DNA of 64,000 bases from Cryobacterium sp. HLT2-28 (lineage in GTDB: Bacteria > Actinomycetota > Actinomycetes > Actinomycetales > Microbacteriaceae), in the NCBI RefSeq assembly GCF_004402495.1, contig NZ_SOFH01000020.1:124001-188000 (forward strand). The letters run 5' to 3'. The position numbers and the translations under genes are program-made. Below are positions 1 through 8,585 of this stretch, piece by piece; positions within the stretch are counted from its first letter, which is position 1, and each line of letters opens with the position of its first letter. The notes under the pieces were generated by a model. The model made no database searches and was not told where the DNA came from. It worked only from the letters and a program-made list of their open reading frames with translations.

Positions 1-1068
1 CTGAATCGTCTTCGCGCTGCGCAGCTGCGAGTACCGGTCGGTGCGTTCCCGCCAGATCTGCGCCATCACGGTGGCGAGCTGTTCGTCGGTGCAGCCGCCG
101 CGCATCAGGGCGCGCAGGTCGTGCCCCTCGGTCGCGAACAGGCAGGTGAACAGCTTGCCGTCGGTGGAGACCCTCGCCCGGGAACAGGACTGGCAGAACG
201 ACTGGGTGACGCTGGAGATGACGCCGATCTCGCCGCTCCCGTCGCGGTACCGCCAGCGCCTCGAGGTCTCGCCGTCGTAGTTCGGGGCCACCTCGTCCAG
301 GGGCAGCTCGGCGTTGATCAGGTCGATCACCTCGCGGGAGGGCACCACGGCGCCCATCTCCCAGCCGTTGCTCGAGCCCACGTCCATGAACTCGATGAAC
401 CGGAGGATGTACGGCGTGCCCTGGAAGTGCCGGGCCATGGCCACGATGTCGTGCTCGTTCTGGCCGCGCTTGACCACCATGTTGATCTTGATCGGGCCGA
501 GCCCGGCCTCGTGGGCGACGTCGATCCCGTGCAGGATCTTCGCGACCGGGAAGTTCACGTCGTTCATCGCTCGGAAGGTGGCGTCGTCGAGCGAATCGAG
601 CGACACGGTGACCCGGGTGAGCCCGGCATCCTTCAGCGCCTGCGCCTTCACGGCGAGCGCCGATCCGTTCGTGGTCAGCGCGATGTCGATGGGCCGGCCG
701 TCGGGGGTGCGGAGGGCGGCGAGCATGGCGACGAGTTCCTCGAGGCCCTTGCGGAGCAGCGGCTCACCGCCGGTGAGGCGGATCTTCTCCACTCCGTGGG
801 CGACACTGATCCTGGCCAGCCGGGTCATCTCCTCGAAGGAGAGCAGCTCGTCGCGTTCCATGAAGGCGAAGTCCTTGCCGAAGACCTCCTTCGGCATGCA
901 GTAGACGCAACGGAAGTTGCAGCGGTCGGTGACGGAGATGCGCAGGTCGTGCAGCGGCCGGTTCATCGTGTCGGTGACCAGGCCGGTGGGCGGGGTGGTC
1001 ACCTCGGGGAGGTCCGCCAGGGAGCGATAGAACCTGGGGACGGGGTCCTGGAGTTCGGCGCCGGTCAT
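1..1068 (-). CDS. moaA: GTP 3',8-cyclase MoaA (partial, C-terminus beyond window)
   Basis: Radical SAM enzyme of the first step of molybdenum cofactor synthesis, converting GTP to 3',8-cyclo-H2GTP with MoaC. The minus-strand translation shows the N-terminal cluster motif [10 protein letters not shown] (C-x3-C-x2-C) around residue 56, and near the visible end [12 protein letters not shown], part of the second [4Fe-4S] site of MoaA. The 356 visible codons run off the window edge, so about 10-15 residues plus the stop are missing. The ATG at 1068 is preceded by TAGTGT ending 6 nt upstream, so the mRNA may be leaderless. It is divergent from the moeB cluster, with fdhA in between. Family assignment is secure. 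Confidence 0.95.
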   Translation of the reverse strand, partial: MTGAELQDPVPRFYRSLADLPEVTTPPTGLVTDTMNRPLHDLRISVTDRCNFRCVYCMPKEVFGKDFAFMERDELLSFEEMTRLARISVAHGVEKIRLTGGEPLLRKGLEELVAMLAALRTPDGRPIDIALTTNGSALAVKAQALKDAGLTRVTVSLDSLDDATFRAMNDVNFPVAKILHGIDVAHEAGLGPIKINMVVKRGQNEHDIVAMARHFQGTPYILRFIEFMDVGSSNGWEMGAVVPSREVIDLINAELPLDEVAPNYDGETSRRWRYRDGSGEIGVISSVTQSFCQSCSRARVSTDGKLFTCLFATEGHDLRALMRGGCTDEQLATVMAQIWRERTDRYSQLRSAKTIQ

Positions 1069-1074
1069 GTCTCC

Positions 1075-1080
1075 ACACTA
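1075..1080 (-). promoter_or_regulatory. Putative leaderless -10 of moaA
   Basis: Read on the minus strand, TAGTGT is followed by six bases (GGAGAC) and then the moaA ATG. This matches the TANNNT-N6-start layout seen before several other genes here and predicts a transcript starting at or next to the start codon. GGAG could also act as a very close ribosome site. Confidence 0.5.
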
Positions 1081-1122
1081 ATCGCGGCGGCTGGGAAGGA
1101 TAGGCCGCGGCAGCCAGGAAAG

Positions 1123-1166
1123 GGCGTGGGTCGAACCTGCCTGTCCTGGCAGGCTCGACCCACGCC
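1123..1166 (-). terminator. Strong hairpin after fdhA
   Basis: Arms 1123-1141 and 1148-1166 are 19 bp long with a single mismatch and a 6-base loop. Read on the minus strand the stem is followed by TTTCC, a short U-tract. It lies 12 bases beyond the fdhA stop and upstream of the moaA promoter, so it probably insulates moaA from fdhA. Confidence 0.75.
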
Positions 1167-1178
1167 AGACGGCGCCGC

Positions 1179-2393
1179 CTACTTCACGTAGCCGTTCGGG
1201 TTGAGGACATACTTCGTGGCCGCGCCGGCGTCGAATTCGGCATACCCGCGCGGGGCATCCTCGAGCGTGATCGCCCGGGCGTTGACCGCCTTCGCGATCT
1301 GCACCTTGTCGTGCAGGATCGCCATCATCAGCTGCCGGTTGTACTTCATCACCGGGCACTGCCCCGTGGTGAACGACAGCGACTTGGCCCAGCCGAGTCC
1401 CAGCCGGAGCGACAGGGCGCCGATCTTCGCCGCGTCGTCGACCCCGCCCGGGTCACCGGTGACGTACAGCCCGGGGATGCCCATGGCACCACCGGCGGCC
1501 GTGACCGTCATCAGCGAGTTCAGCACCGTCGCCGGCCGTTCCTCGCCCGCGCTCTGGCCGTGGCCGCGCGCCTCGAAACCGACCGCATCCACGCCGGCGT
1601 CAACCTCGGGAACCCCGAGAATCTGCTCGATCTGATCCTGCGGCTCACCCTTGCGAAGGTCAATCGTCTCGCAGCCGAAGCTGCGGGCCTGGGCCAGCCG
1701 CTCCTCGTTGAGGTCACCGACGATGACGACGGCGGCACCCAGCAGGTGGGCGGATGCCGCGGCAGCGAGGCCGACCGGCCCTGCCCCGGCGACATAGACC
1801 GTCGACCCCGTTCCGACGCCCGCACTCACCGCTCCGTGGTAGCCGGTGGGGAAGATGTCGGAGAGCATGGTCAGGTCCATGATCTTCTCCAGCGCCTGGT
1901 CGCGGTCCGGGAACTTCAGCAGGTTCCAGTCCGCGTACGGCACGAGCACGTACTCGGCCTGTCCGCCGACCCAGCCGCCCATGTCGACGTAGCCGTAGGC
2001 GCTGCCCGGGCGGTCGGGGTTGACGTTGAGGCAGATCCCGGTCTTGCGCTCCTTGCAGTTCCGACATCGCCCGCAGGAGATGTTGAACGGCACCGAGACG
2101 ATGTCCCCGACCTTGATGAACTCGACGTCGGGCCCGGCCTCGACCACCTCACCGGTGATCTCGTGCCCGAGGACGAGGTCCATCGGTGCGGTCGTGCGGC
2201 CGCGCACCATGTGCTGGTCCGAGCCGCAGATGTTGGTGGTGACCGTGCGGAGGATGACGCCGTGCGGAACCTTCCTGCCGACGTTCGCCGGGTTCACGCC
2301 CGGCCCGTCCTTCAGTTCGAAGCCCGGATAGTCGATGTCGATGACCTCGACGTGACCCGGGCTCTTGTAGGCAACTGCTCTGTTCCCCGTCAT
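1179..2393 (-). CDS. fdhA: Glutathione-independent formaldehyde dehydrogenase
   Basis: Zinc- and NAD-dependent medium-chain dehydrogenase, 404 residues, resembling the Pseudomonas putida-type formaldehyde dehydrogenase that oxidises formaldehyde to formate without glutathione. Visible: catalytic-zinc region NICGSDQHMVRGR and GHEITGEVVEAG; structural-zinc cysteines CGRCRNCKERKTGICL; the Rossmann motif AGAGPVGLAAAASA near residue 205; and the family's long C-terminal part. The ATG at 2393 has AGGAAGG seven bases upstream. It is set between two divergent halves of the Moco cluster; formate made here could feed a molybdenum formate dehydrogenase, but none is in the window. Other aldehyde or alcohol substrates are possible. 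Confidence 0.88.
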   Translation of the reverse strand: MTGNRAVAYKSPGHVEVIDIDYPGFELKDGPGVNPANVGRKVPHGVILRTVTTNICGSDQHMVRGRTTAPMDLVLGHEITGEVVEAGPDVEFIKVGDIVSVPFNISCGRCRNCKERKTGICLNVNPDRPGSAYGYVDMGGWVGGQAEYVLVPYADWNLLKFPDRDQALEKIMDLTMLSDIFPTGYHGAVSAGVGTGSTVYVAGAGPVGLAAAASAHLLGAAVVIVGDLNEERLAQARSFGCETIDLRKGEPQDQIEQILGVPEVDAGVDAVGFEARGHGQSAGEERPATVLNSLMTVTAAGGAMGIPGLYVTGDPGGVDDAAKIGALSLRLGLGWAKSLSFTTGQCPVMKYNRQLMMAILHDKVQIAKAVNARAITLEDAPRGYAEFDAGAATKYVLNPNGYVK

Positions 2394-2568
2394 GAAAGTA
2401 CCTTCCTAGTTCCTTGTCGATTTACCTCGAAACGCGGCCTCTTCGGCCACGCGAGACTGCATGGACTCTCTAGTTGGTGCCCTTCCACTCGACTACAAAG
2501 AGCCTGAGAATTCAAGGTGATTCCCGAATCCGGATCTCATCCCCCGTATCTGCGCCTAGCGTTGGGGC
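2394..2568. promoter_or_regulatory. Divergent promoter region fdhA / moeB
   Basis: 175-bp intergenic region between divergent genes. The fdhA side has a good ribosome site. On the plus side TAGCGT (2557-2562) ends six bases before the moeB ATG, suggesting a leaderless moeB-moaD transcript. No operator could be assigned. Confidence 0.5.
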
Positions 2569-3780
2569 ATGGCCCTTTCCCCTCTCGTCGAGCCCGTCGC
2601 GCAGCTCAGCGCCGCCGAATCCGCTCGCACCGCCCGGCAACGCCGTCTCCCCCAGTTGAACGAGCTCGGCCAGCGCCGCCTCGCCAACGCGAGGGTGCTC
2701 GTGCTCGGCGCCGGGGGTCTCGGCTCCCCCGCCCTGGTCTACCTGGCCGCCGCGGGGGTCGGCACCATCGGCATCGTCGACAGCGACGACGTGGAGCCCA
2801 GCAACCTGCAGCGGCAGATCGTGCACGGGACGCAGGACATCGGCCGGCCGAAGGTGGTCAGCGCGGCGGAGTCGATCGCGGCGATCGCGCCGGAGGCGAC
2901 CGTGGTGCAGCACGCCGAACGGCTCACCGCGGACAACGCGGAGGCGATCATCGGCGGCTACGACGTGGTCATCGACGGCACCGACAACTTCCCGACCCGG
3001 TTCCTGGTCAACGACGTCTGCGCCGCGCTCGGACTGCCGCTGGTCTGGGCGTCCGTGCTGCGCTTCGACGCCCAGTTGTCGGTGTTCTGGGCCACACCCC
3101 CGAAGGGCAGCGGCCTGGTCGGGGTGCACCTGCGCGACCTGTTCCCCAACCCTCCCGCCGACGGCGAGGTGCCCAACTGCGCCGAGGCCGGAGTGCTCGG
3201 CGCCCTCTGCGGCCAGGTCGGCTCGCTGATGGCCACCGAGGCGATCAAACTCATCGCCGGGATCGGCACCCCTCTGATCGGGCGCATCCTGGTGATCGAC
3301 GCCCTCTCAGGGCGTTTCAGCGAGGTTCCACTGATCGGCACCGGCGTCGCAGCAGCCGACCCCCGGCCGGCCCCGGCCACCCCGGAGCCGGTCCCGGACT
3401 GGCTGCTGCTCACCGCGACCGAGCTCGCCGCCCGCCTGGCCGGGCGGGACGCGGGCGGCGCCCCGTTCCTCGTCGTCGACGTGCGGGAACCCGACGAGCA
3501 CGCCGAGAGCGCGGTGCCCGGCGCCGTGCTGCTGCCCCTGGGGCGTCTCCTCACCGCGGAAGGCCGCACGACCCTGCCGACGGACGTGCCGCTCGTGCTG
3601 CACTGCCACCAGGGCTCGCGCGCCGAGGCCGCGGCGCTCGCCCTGCACCGGGCCGGTTTCACCGGGCTGTCCCTGCTCGCCGGCGGGATCGTCGCCTGGG
3701 ACGCCGCGGTGGCCGCCGGCGACGCGCCCGGCGAGGGCAGCAAGTGGGCCGCGGCCGACGACCGCCCGGCCGGGAGCTGA
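2569..3780 (+). CDS. moeB: Adenylyltransferase/sulfurtransferase MoeB-MoeZ type (ThiF + rhodanese)
   Basis: Adenylates the C-terminal glycine of MoaD (and perhaps related ubiquitin-like sulfur carriers) so it can be thiocarboxylated for molybdopterin synthesis. Residues about 20-270 form the E1-like ThiF domain: LGAGGLGSPALVYLAAAGVG nucleotide motif, then DGTDNFPTRFLVND, then NCAEAGVLGALCGQVGS. Residues about 285-390 are a rhodanese domain with VVDVREPDEH and the loop CHQGSRAE, whose Cys (about residue 346) would carry the persulfide. The paired CxxC zinc sites of E. coli MoeB are absent, as in mycobacterial MoeZ. It is first of six tightly packed genes. Confidence 0.93.
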   Translation: MALSPLVEPVAQLSAAESARTARQRRLPQLNELGQRRLANARVLVLGAGGLGSPALVYLAAAGVGTIGIVDSDDVEPSNLQRQIVHGTQDIGRPKVVSAAESIAAIAPEATVVQHAERLTADNAEAIIGGYDVVIDGTDNFPTRFLVNDVCAALGLPLVWASVLRFDAQLSVFWATPPKGSGLVGVHLRDLFPNPPADGEVPNCAEAGVLGALCGQVGSLMATEAIKLIAGIGTPLIGRILVIDALSGRFSEVPLIGTGVAAADPRPAPATPEPVPDWLLLTATELAARLAGRDAGGAPFLVVDVREPDEHAESAVPGAVLLPLGRLLTAEGRTTLPTDVPLVLHCHQGSRAEAAALALHRAGFTGLSLLAGGIVAWDAAVAAGDAPGEGSKWAAADDRPAGS

Positions 3781-3783
3781 CCG

Positions 3784-5142
3784 GTGCCCGACAACGGGAC
3801 GATACACGGCAACGGTAAAGCGCACGGTCACCGGAAGGCGCACGGGCACGATGACCGCCACGCGGCGGATGCCTGCGCCGCCCCGGTCGACGCCGAGACC
3901 GTGGCCGAGCACCTGGCCGCCGTTCTCGCGGTGGCCACCCCGCTGGCACCGGAGTTGGCCTCGCTCGACGCGGCGCGCGGGCTGGTGCTGGCCGAGGACA
4001 TCCGGAGTGCGACAGCAACGCCCCCGTTCGACAATTCGGCCATGGACGGGTACGCCGTGCGCCGGGACGACCTGCTGGACGCCTCAGAGGACAACCCGGT
4101 CACCCTGCAGGTGATCGCCGACCTCGCCGCCGGCACGAGCGAGAACCCGGTCCTGGAACCGGGCCAGGCCGCCCGGATCATGACCGGCGCGCCGCTGCCC
4201 GACGGCGCTGACGCCGTGGTGCCGATCGAAGACACCGACCGGGGCGGTCTCTACTTCGCCACCGTGCTGCGCGCGCCCGAGCCGGCTGCGCACATCCGTC
4301 GCACCGGTGAGGACGCCCAGGCAGGCGACACCGTGCTCACCGCCGGTTCGGTGCTCTGGCCGACCCGGATCGCCGCCGCCGCCAGCGCCGGGCGATCATC
4401 GCTGCTCGCGCATCCGGCCCCGCGGGTCGCCGTGATCTCGACCGGCAGCGAGCTGGTCACCCCGGGCGATCTGCCCCGGCGCGGCCAGATCCCCGACTCG
4501 AACTCCTACCTCCTCGCCGCCGCTGTGGCCGAGGCCGGGGCTGTGCCGATCCGGATCGGGGCGGTGCCCGACGACGAGAACACCCTCCGCGACCTGCTGG
4601 CCACCCTCGCCGACACCGTCGATGCCATCGTGCTCTCCGGCGGGGTCAGCGTGGGAGCCTACGACGTGGTCAAGGCCGTGCTCGCTCCGCTGCCCAGCAT
4701 GACGTTCGGCCCGGTCAGGATGCAGCCGGGCAAGCCGCAGGGATTCGGCCGCTGGCCGGCCGGCGACGACGGAGCCCCCGGACCGGTCATCTTCGCGCTC
4801 CCCGGCAACCCGGTCAGCGCCTACGTGTCGTTCGAGGTGTTCGTGCGGCCGGCCCTGCGCCGGCTGGCCGGCCACACCGAATTGCACCGGCCCACGATCA
4901 CCGCCTCCGCCGCCACCGGCTGGAACTCGCCGCCGGGGCGCGCGCAGTACATGCCGGTGACCGTCGAGCGCACGGGCCCGGACTCCCGGGTGCGCCCCGC
5001 GGCGGCCGGGGGCTCCGGCTCCCACCTGGTGGCCGGTCTCGGCCAGGCCACCGGGCTCGCCCTCGTTCCGGAGGACGTGACCCGGATTGACGAGGGTGAC
5101 CTCCTGACTGTCATGCTGTTGCTGTGCCCACAACTCCCGTGA
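3784..5142 (+). CDS. moeA: Molybdopterin molybdenumtransferase MoeA
   Basis: Inserts molybdate into adenylated molybdopterin, the last common Moco step. The 452-residue protein shows FDNSAMDGYAV near residue 84, SGGVSVGAYDVVK and PGNPVSAYVSFEVF, all MoeA hallmarks. The GTG start lies three bases after the moeB stop and the 3' end overlaps moaC by 19 bases. The first ~25 residues are unusual: they are rich in His and Gly (HGNGKAHGHRKAHGHDDRH), which could bind metal or could be upstream sequence if translation starts later. Confidence 0.95.
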   Translation: MPDNGTIHGNGKAHGHRKAHGHDDRHAADACAAPVDAETVAEHLAAVLAVATPLAPELASLDAARGLVLAEDIRSATATPPFDNSAMDGYAVRRDDLLDASEDNPVTLQVIADLAAGTSENPVLEPGQAARIMTGAPLPDGADAVVPIEDTDRGGLYFATVLRAPEPAAHIRRTGEDAQAGDTVLTAGSVLWPTRIAAAASAGRSSLLAHPAPRVAVISTGSELVTPGDLPRRGQIPDSNSYLLAAAVAEAGAVPIRIGAVPDDENTLRDLLATLADTVDAIVLSGGVSVGAYDVVKAVLAPLPSMTFGPVRMQPGKPQGFGRWPAGDDGAPGPVIFALPGNPVSAYVSFEVFVRPALRRLAGHTELHRPTITASAATGWNSPPGRAQYMPVTVERTGPDSRVRPAAAGGSGSHLVAGLGQATGLALVPEDVTRIDEGDLLTVMLLLCPQLP

Positions 5143-5621
5143 CCCCGCAGCCCTTCACCCACCTCGACTCGGCCGGCCAGGCCCGGATGGTGGACGTCAC
5201 CGACAAGCAGCCCACCGTGCGCAGCGCCACCGCGGCCGGGTTCGTGCGCTGCGGCCCGAAGGTCGTCGCCGCGCTCCGCGACGGCAGCACCCCAAAGGGT
5301 GACGTGCTCGCGGTGGCCCGGATCGCCGGCATCCAGGGCGCCAAGAAATGCGCCGACCTGCTCCCTCTCGCCCACGTCATCGGCGTGCACGGCGCCGCCG
5401 TCGACCTCGCGATCGAGGACGAGGGAGTGCGGGTGATCGCCACCGTGCGCACCGCCGACCGCACCGGCGTGGAGATGGAAGCGCTGACCGCGGTCTCCAT
5501 CGCCGCGCTGGCCGTCGTCGACATGGTCAAGGGCCTGGACAAGTCGGTGCTGATCGAGAACGTGCGCCTGATCACCAAGACCGGCGGCAAGTCGGGCGAC
5601 TGGCATCGCAGCGACGGCTGA
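5124..5621 (+). CDS. moaC: Cyclic pyranopterin monophosphate synthase MoaC
   Basis: Works after MoaA to form cyclic pyranopterin monophosphate. 165 residues, normal MoaC length. Visible MoaC signatures are MVDVTDKQPTVRSA, IQGAKKCADLLPLAH (catalytic Lys region) and GVEMEALTAVSIAALAVVDMVK. The GTG start overlaps the moeA stop by 19 bases, implying translational coupling. Very secure call. Confidence 0.96.
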   Translation: MPTTPVTPQPFTHLDSAGQARMVDVTDKQPTVRSATAAGFVRCGPKVVAALRDGSTPKGDVLAVARIAGIQGAKKCADLLPLAHVIGVHGAAVDLAIEDEGVRVIATVRTADRTGVEMEALTAVSIAALAVVDMVKGLDKSVLIENVRLITKTGGKSGDWHRSDG

Positions 5622-5623
5622 CC

Positions 5624-6403
5624 GTGCCGAACCCCGCCCCGCAGTCAGAGAACGCCGCGCCGGCCGTCGACTTGATCGTGCTCGCCGGCGGCCGCGGCAG
5701 CCGGCTCGGCGGCACGTTCAAGCCGGCCGTCGAGGTGGCCGGCCGCAGCCTGCTCGCCCGGGTGCTGGACGCCCGCGCGCTCGCCCGCCGCGTCGTCGTC
5801 GTCGGGCCGGATGCCGCGCGCGACGCTGCGGGCCCGCAGCCGGTGCCACTGATCTGGGCGCTTGAGGATCCGCCGTTCGGCGGGCCGGTCGCCGGCATCG
5901 TCGCCGGGCTCGCCGCGCTCGACCTGGCCGCGCTGAACCAGGCCACGCCCGACCAGGCCACGCCCGACCAGGCCGCGCCCGACCAGACAACGCCCGACCG
6001 GGCCGCCGAGGGGAATCCGGGCCCGGCCGGCAGCCCCTGGCTGCTCGTGCTCGCCTGCGACCTGCCCTGGGCGACGGATGCCGCTCGGCTGCTGGTCGCG
6101 GCGGTCGCCGACAAGGCGCCCGGTTCGCCGCAACCCGACGGGTTCCACCTCGTCGACGCGGACGGCCGGGAACAGTGGCTCGCCGGGATCTACCGTGCCG
6201 AGGCGCTCCGGCAGAGCGTGCGGCGGCTCGGCGGCGAAGCGCGGGGCGCGAGCGTGCGACAGTTGCTCTCCGGGTTCTCGCTGCGCGGCATCCGTGACCC
6301 AGGTCAGGCCGGGCGTGACGTGGACACGTGGCAGGATGTTCGGGAGAGCACCGCGCTCCTGAACCCGTCGCGGAGCAACCCACCGAGGAGTTTCATCCCA
6401 TGA
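5624..6403 (+). CDS. mobA: Molybdenum cofactor guanylyltransferase MobA
   Basis: Attaches GMP to molybdopterin to make the bis-MGD cofactor needed by NarG-type enzymes. 259 residues from a GTG two bases after the moaC stop. The N-terminus has the nucleotidyltransferase signature LAGGRGSRLGGTFKP, then DPPFGGPVAGI and LACDLPWATDA (metal-binding Asp). Residues 106-125 are an unusual insertion of four pentapeptide repeats (QATPD, QATPD, QAAPD, QTTPD) in a surface region. The stop overlaps the next gene in an ATGA. Confidence 0.9.
   Translation: MPNPAPQSENAAPAVDLIVLAGGRGSRLGGTFKPAVEVAGRSLLARVLDARALARRVVVVGPDAARDAAGPQPVPLIWALEDPPFGGPVAGIVAGLAALDLAALNQATPDQATPDQAAPDQTTPDRAAEGNPGPAGSPWLLVLACDLPWATDAARLLVAAVADKAPGSPQPDGFHLVDADGREQWLAGIYRAEALRQSVRRLGGEARGASVRQLLSGFSLRGIRDPGQAGRDVDTWQDVRESTALLNPSRSNPPRSFIP
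5939..5998 (+). repeat. 15-bp tandem repeat (4 units) inside mobA
   Basis: Four in-frame copies of CAGGCCACGCCCGAC (units 3 and 4 degenerate) encode the QATPD series. A 15-bp unit keeps the frame when copy number changes, so this length may vary between strains. Confidence 0.85.
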
Positions 6404-6687
6404 GCACGCAGCCACCGCTTCCGCCGGAAGCCCTCGACGACTGGCTGGCCGCTCTCGCCGCCGCCCTCGACCTCGACCCGGCCGACATTCCCGTCGGCCT
6501 GCTGCTCGACCTGGCCCGTGATGTGGCCCACGGTGTGGCCCGGCCGGCGGCACCGTTGAGCACCTTCCTGGTCGGGCTCGCCGCCGCCCGGAACGGCGGC
6601 ACCGCCGCGGACATCGAACGCGCCGCCGCCCTGGCGAGCGGGCTGGCCCTGGCCTGGGGCGAAGACCACCCTCAGGACGGTCGCTGA
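6400..6687 (+). CDS. DUF6457 protein of the Moco cluster
   Basis: 95-residue acidic, helical protein with no membrane segment. The central stretch LLDLARDVAHGVARPAAPLS resembles the DUF6457 family, which is found next to or fused to mobA in actinobacteria; its biochemical role is not known to me. GAGGAG lies ten bases upstream of the ATG, which overlaps the mobA stop; the gene in turn overlaps moaD by one base. A helper in guanylylation or MobA stability is inference from position only. Confidence 0.75.
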   Translation: MSTQPPLPPEALDDWLAALAAALDLDPADIPVGLLLDLARDVAHGVARPAAPLSTFLVGLAAARNGGTAADIERAAALASGLALAWGEDHPQDGR

Positions 6688-6926
6688 TGGCCACCGTGCG
6701 GTTCTTCGCCGGCGCCGCCGAGGCCGCCGCCTGCGACGGCGCCGCGATCGACGCCGGCACGATCGGCGAACTGCGCAACCTGCTCGGCACGCAGTTCGGG
6801 GCCGAGTTCACCCGCATCCTCGGACTCTGCTCACTCCTGGTCAACGGGACCCGGGCGACGGATGACGCGGTCACCCTCTCTGCGACCGACACCGTCGACG
6901 TGCTTCCGCCCTTCGCCGGCGGCTGA
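6687..6926 (+). CDS. moaD: Molybdopterin synthase small subunit MoaD
   Basis: Ubiquitin-fold sulfur carrier, 79 residues, ending in the diagnostic PPFAGG whose terminal Gly-Gly is adenylated by MoeB and thiocarboxylated. It should pair with MoaE, whose gene is not here but lies 21 kb away at 28.1-28.5 kb. The ATG shares a base with the preceding stop (TGATG), so translation is coupled. Confidence 0.92.
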   Translation: MATVRFFAGAAEAAACDGAAIDAGTIGELRNLLGTQFGAEFTRILGLCSLLVNGTRATDDAVTLSATDTVDVLPPFAGG

Positions 6927-6959
6927 CGCTCGGGCGGCGGCCGCCAATCGGGCCGAGCG
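6927..6959 (+). terminator. Hairpin after moaD, weak terminator candidate
   Basis: CGCTCGG (6927-6933) pairs with CCGAGCG (6953-6959) and encloses further GC pairs. A run of five T lies a little further on (from about 6971). It follows the moaD stop directly and separates the Moco operon from narK; the distance of the T-run makes it a modest candidate. Confidence 0.4.
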
Positions 6960-7073
6960 CGAAGTGCCGATTTTTCACGGTGTTCCCTCGTTGTCACGAG
7001 CCGCGTGCACGGTCAGGGTGGTAGGACGCGGGCCGCACAGGCGCCCGACCGCACACCCAGGCCAAGGAAGCAC

Positions 7074-8399
7074 ATGTCAGCCGCCTCTTCCGCACTCGTC
7101 GCCTCGAAGCTCAACCCGGACCTGTCCAACTGGGATCCGGAGCATGAAGAAACCTGGGATTCCCGGCTCGCCTGGCGCACCCTCTGGATCACCACCTTCA
7201 GCCTCACCCTGAGCTTCGCCACCTGGTACCTGGTCAGCGCGATCGCACCTCGCCTCAATGACATCGGCTACACGCTCGCCCCGGGACAGCTGTACTGGCT
7301 TGTCGCCATCCCCGGACTGGCTGGCGGGCTCCTGCGCCTGGTGTTCATGTTCCTCCCGCCGATCATGGGCACGCGCGCGCTCGTGGCCATGTCGTCGGCG
7401 CTGCTCGTGCTGCCCATGCTCGGCTGGACCCTCGCCGCCCGCGACACCACGACGCCCTACTGGGTGCTGCTCGCCCTGGCGTTCGCCGCCGGGATCGGCG
7501 GTGGCACCTTCTCTGGATTCATGGCGTCCACAAGCTACTTCTTCCCCAAGCGCCTCACCGGCACCGCGCTCGGCCTGCAGGCCGGTCTCGGAAACTTCGG
7601 GATCGGACTCATGCAGCTGATTCTGCCGTGGGTGGTCGGCTTCGGACTGCTCGGCACCGCCGCACTCACTCCGCAGAGCAGCGCGGACGGCGACCTGGTC
7701 TGGCTGCACAACGGCGGCCTGGTGCTCATCCCCTGGGCGCTGCTCGCGGTCGTCCTGGCTGCGGTCTTCCTGCGTCGGGTTCCCGTCACGGCCAATTTCC
7801 GTGAACAGATGGACATCTTCACGATCAAGCACACCTGGATCATGACGGCCATCTACCTGATGAGCTTCGGCGCCTACAGTGGGCTCGCCGCCCAGATGGG
7901 CCTGATCATCCTCAACGTCTACGGTGACTTCCCGAACGCCCCGAACCCCCTCGCGTTCGCGTTCATCGGCCCGATCGTCGGCGCCCTCGTCCGTGCCGCC
8001 AGCGGCCCGCTCTGCGACAAATGGGGCGGCGCCATCTTCACCTTCGTCGGCGGGGCGGGCATGGTCGTCGGAACGGCGGTCACGGCCTTCTTCCTGAACC
8101 CGACGAGCGTCGACCAGTTCTGGGGCTTCCTCGCCGGAATGATCACCATCTTCTTCTTCGCGGGCCTGGCGAACGCCGGCACCTTCAAGCAGATGCCGAT
8201 GATCTTCCCCAAGCGTCAGGCCGGCGGCGCCATCGCCTGGACCTCCGCGATCGCGGCCTTCGGTCCCTTCATCGTGGGCATCTCGCTCACCATGATCAGC
8301 CCCACCGCCTTCTTCATCGCCGTCACCGTGTTCAGCGTGTTCTGCACCTGGCTCGCCTGGCACTACTACGCTCGCCCGGGGGCGCCGTTCCCCGGCTGA
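7074..8399 (+). CDS. narK: Nitrate/nitrite transporter NarK
   Basis: Major facilitator of the nitrate/nitrite porter family that imports nitrate for NarG and/or exports nitrite. 441 residues with about 12 hydrophobic helices. Visible features: LAFAAGIGGGTFSGFMASTS and GLANAGTFKQMPMIFPKRQAG, the glycine-rich 'nitrate signature' type segments in TM5 and TM11, and RPLCDKWGG-like loop SGPLCDKWGGAIFT. The ATG at 7074 is chosen because AAGGAAG lies four bases upstream; a longer frame upstream lacks a ribosome site. It faces the same way as moaD but is separated by 147 bp and a hairpin, so it is probably a separate unit. Confidence 0.93.
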   Translation: MSAASSALVASKLNPDLSNWDPEHEETWDSRLAWRTLWITTFSLTLSFATWYLVSAIAPRLNDIGYTLAPGQLYWLVAIPGLAGGLLRLVFMFLPPIMGTRALVAMSSALLVLPMLGWTLAARDTTTPYWVLLALAFAAGIGGGTFSGFMASTSYFFPKRLTGTALGLQAGLGNFGIGLMQLILPWVVGFGLLGTAALTPQSSADGDLVWLHNGGLVLIPWALLAVVLAAVFLRRVPVTANFREQMDIFTIKHTWIMTAIYLMSFGAYSGLAAQMGLIILNVYGDFPNAPNPLAFAFIGPIVGALVRAASGPLCDKWGGAIFTFVGGAGMVVGTAVTAFFLNPTSVDQFWGFLAGMITIFFFAGLANAGTFKQMPMIFPKRQAGGAIAWTSAIAAFGPFIVGISLTMISPTAFFIAVTVFSVFCTWLAWHYYARPGAPFPG

Positions 8400-8474
8400 C
8401 CTTCGCCTCGGCCCGAGCTCCACAGATCCCTCTCACTCAGGACGTCCGCCCGCCGAGAACCAGGCCGCTCCCGC

Positions 8475-8568
8475 GCATAACTCCTGCAATTCGGGTCGAG
8501 GTCCACCGACATCCCGGCAATTCAGGGGTGCGGTGGTCCGCCGCCCGATCAAATTGCAGGAGTTATGC
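8475..8568. repeat. 94-bp element with perfect 17-bp terminal inverted repeats
   Basis: GCATAACTCCTGCAATT at 8475-8491 is repeated exactly as its reverse complement at 8552-8568, with 60 bp between. It lies between the convergent 3' ends of narK and the DUF2231 gene. The rather AT-rich arms differ from the surroundings. It could be a miniature mobile element, a REP-type sequence or a long-range terminator. Confidence 0.8.
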
Positions 8569-8585
8569 ACGGAGCCGGCTGCAGG

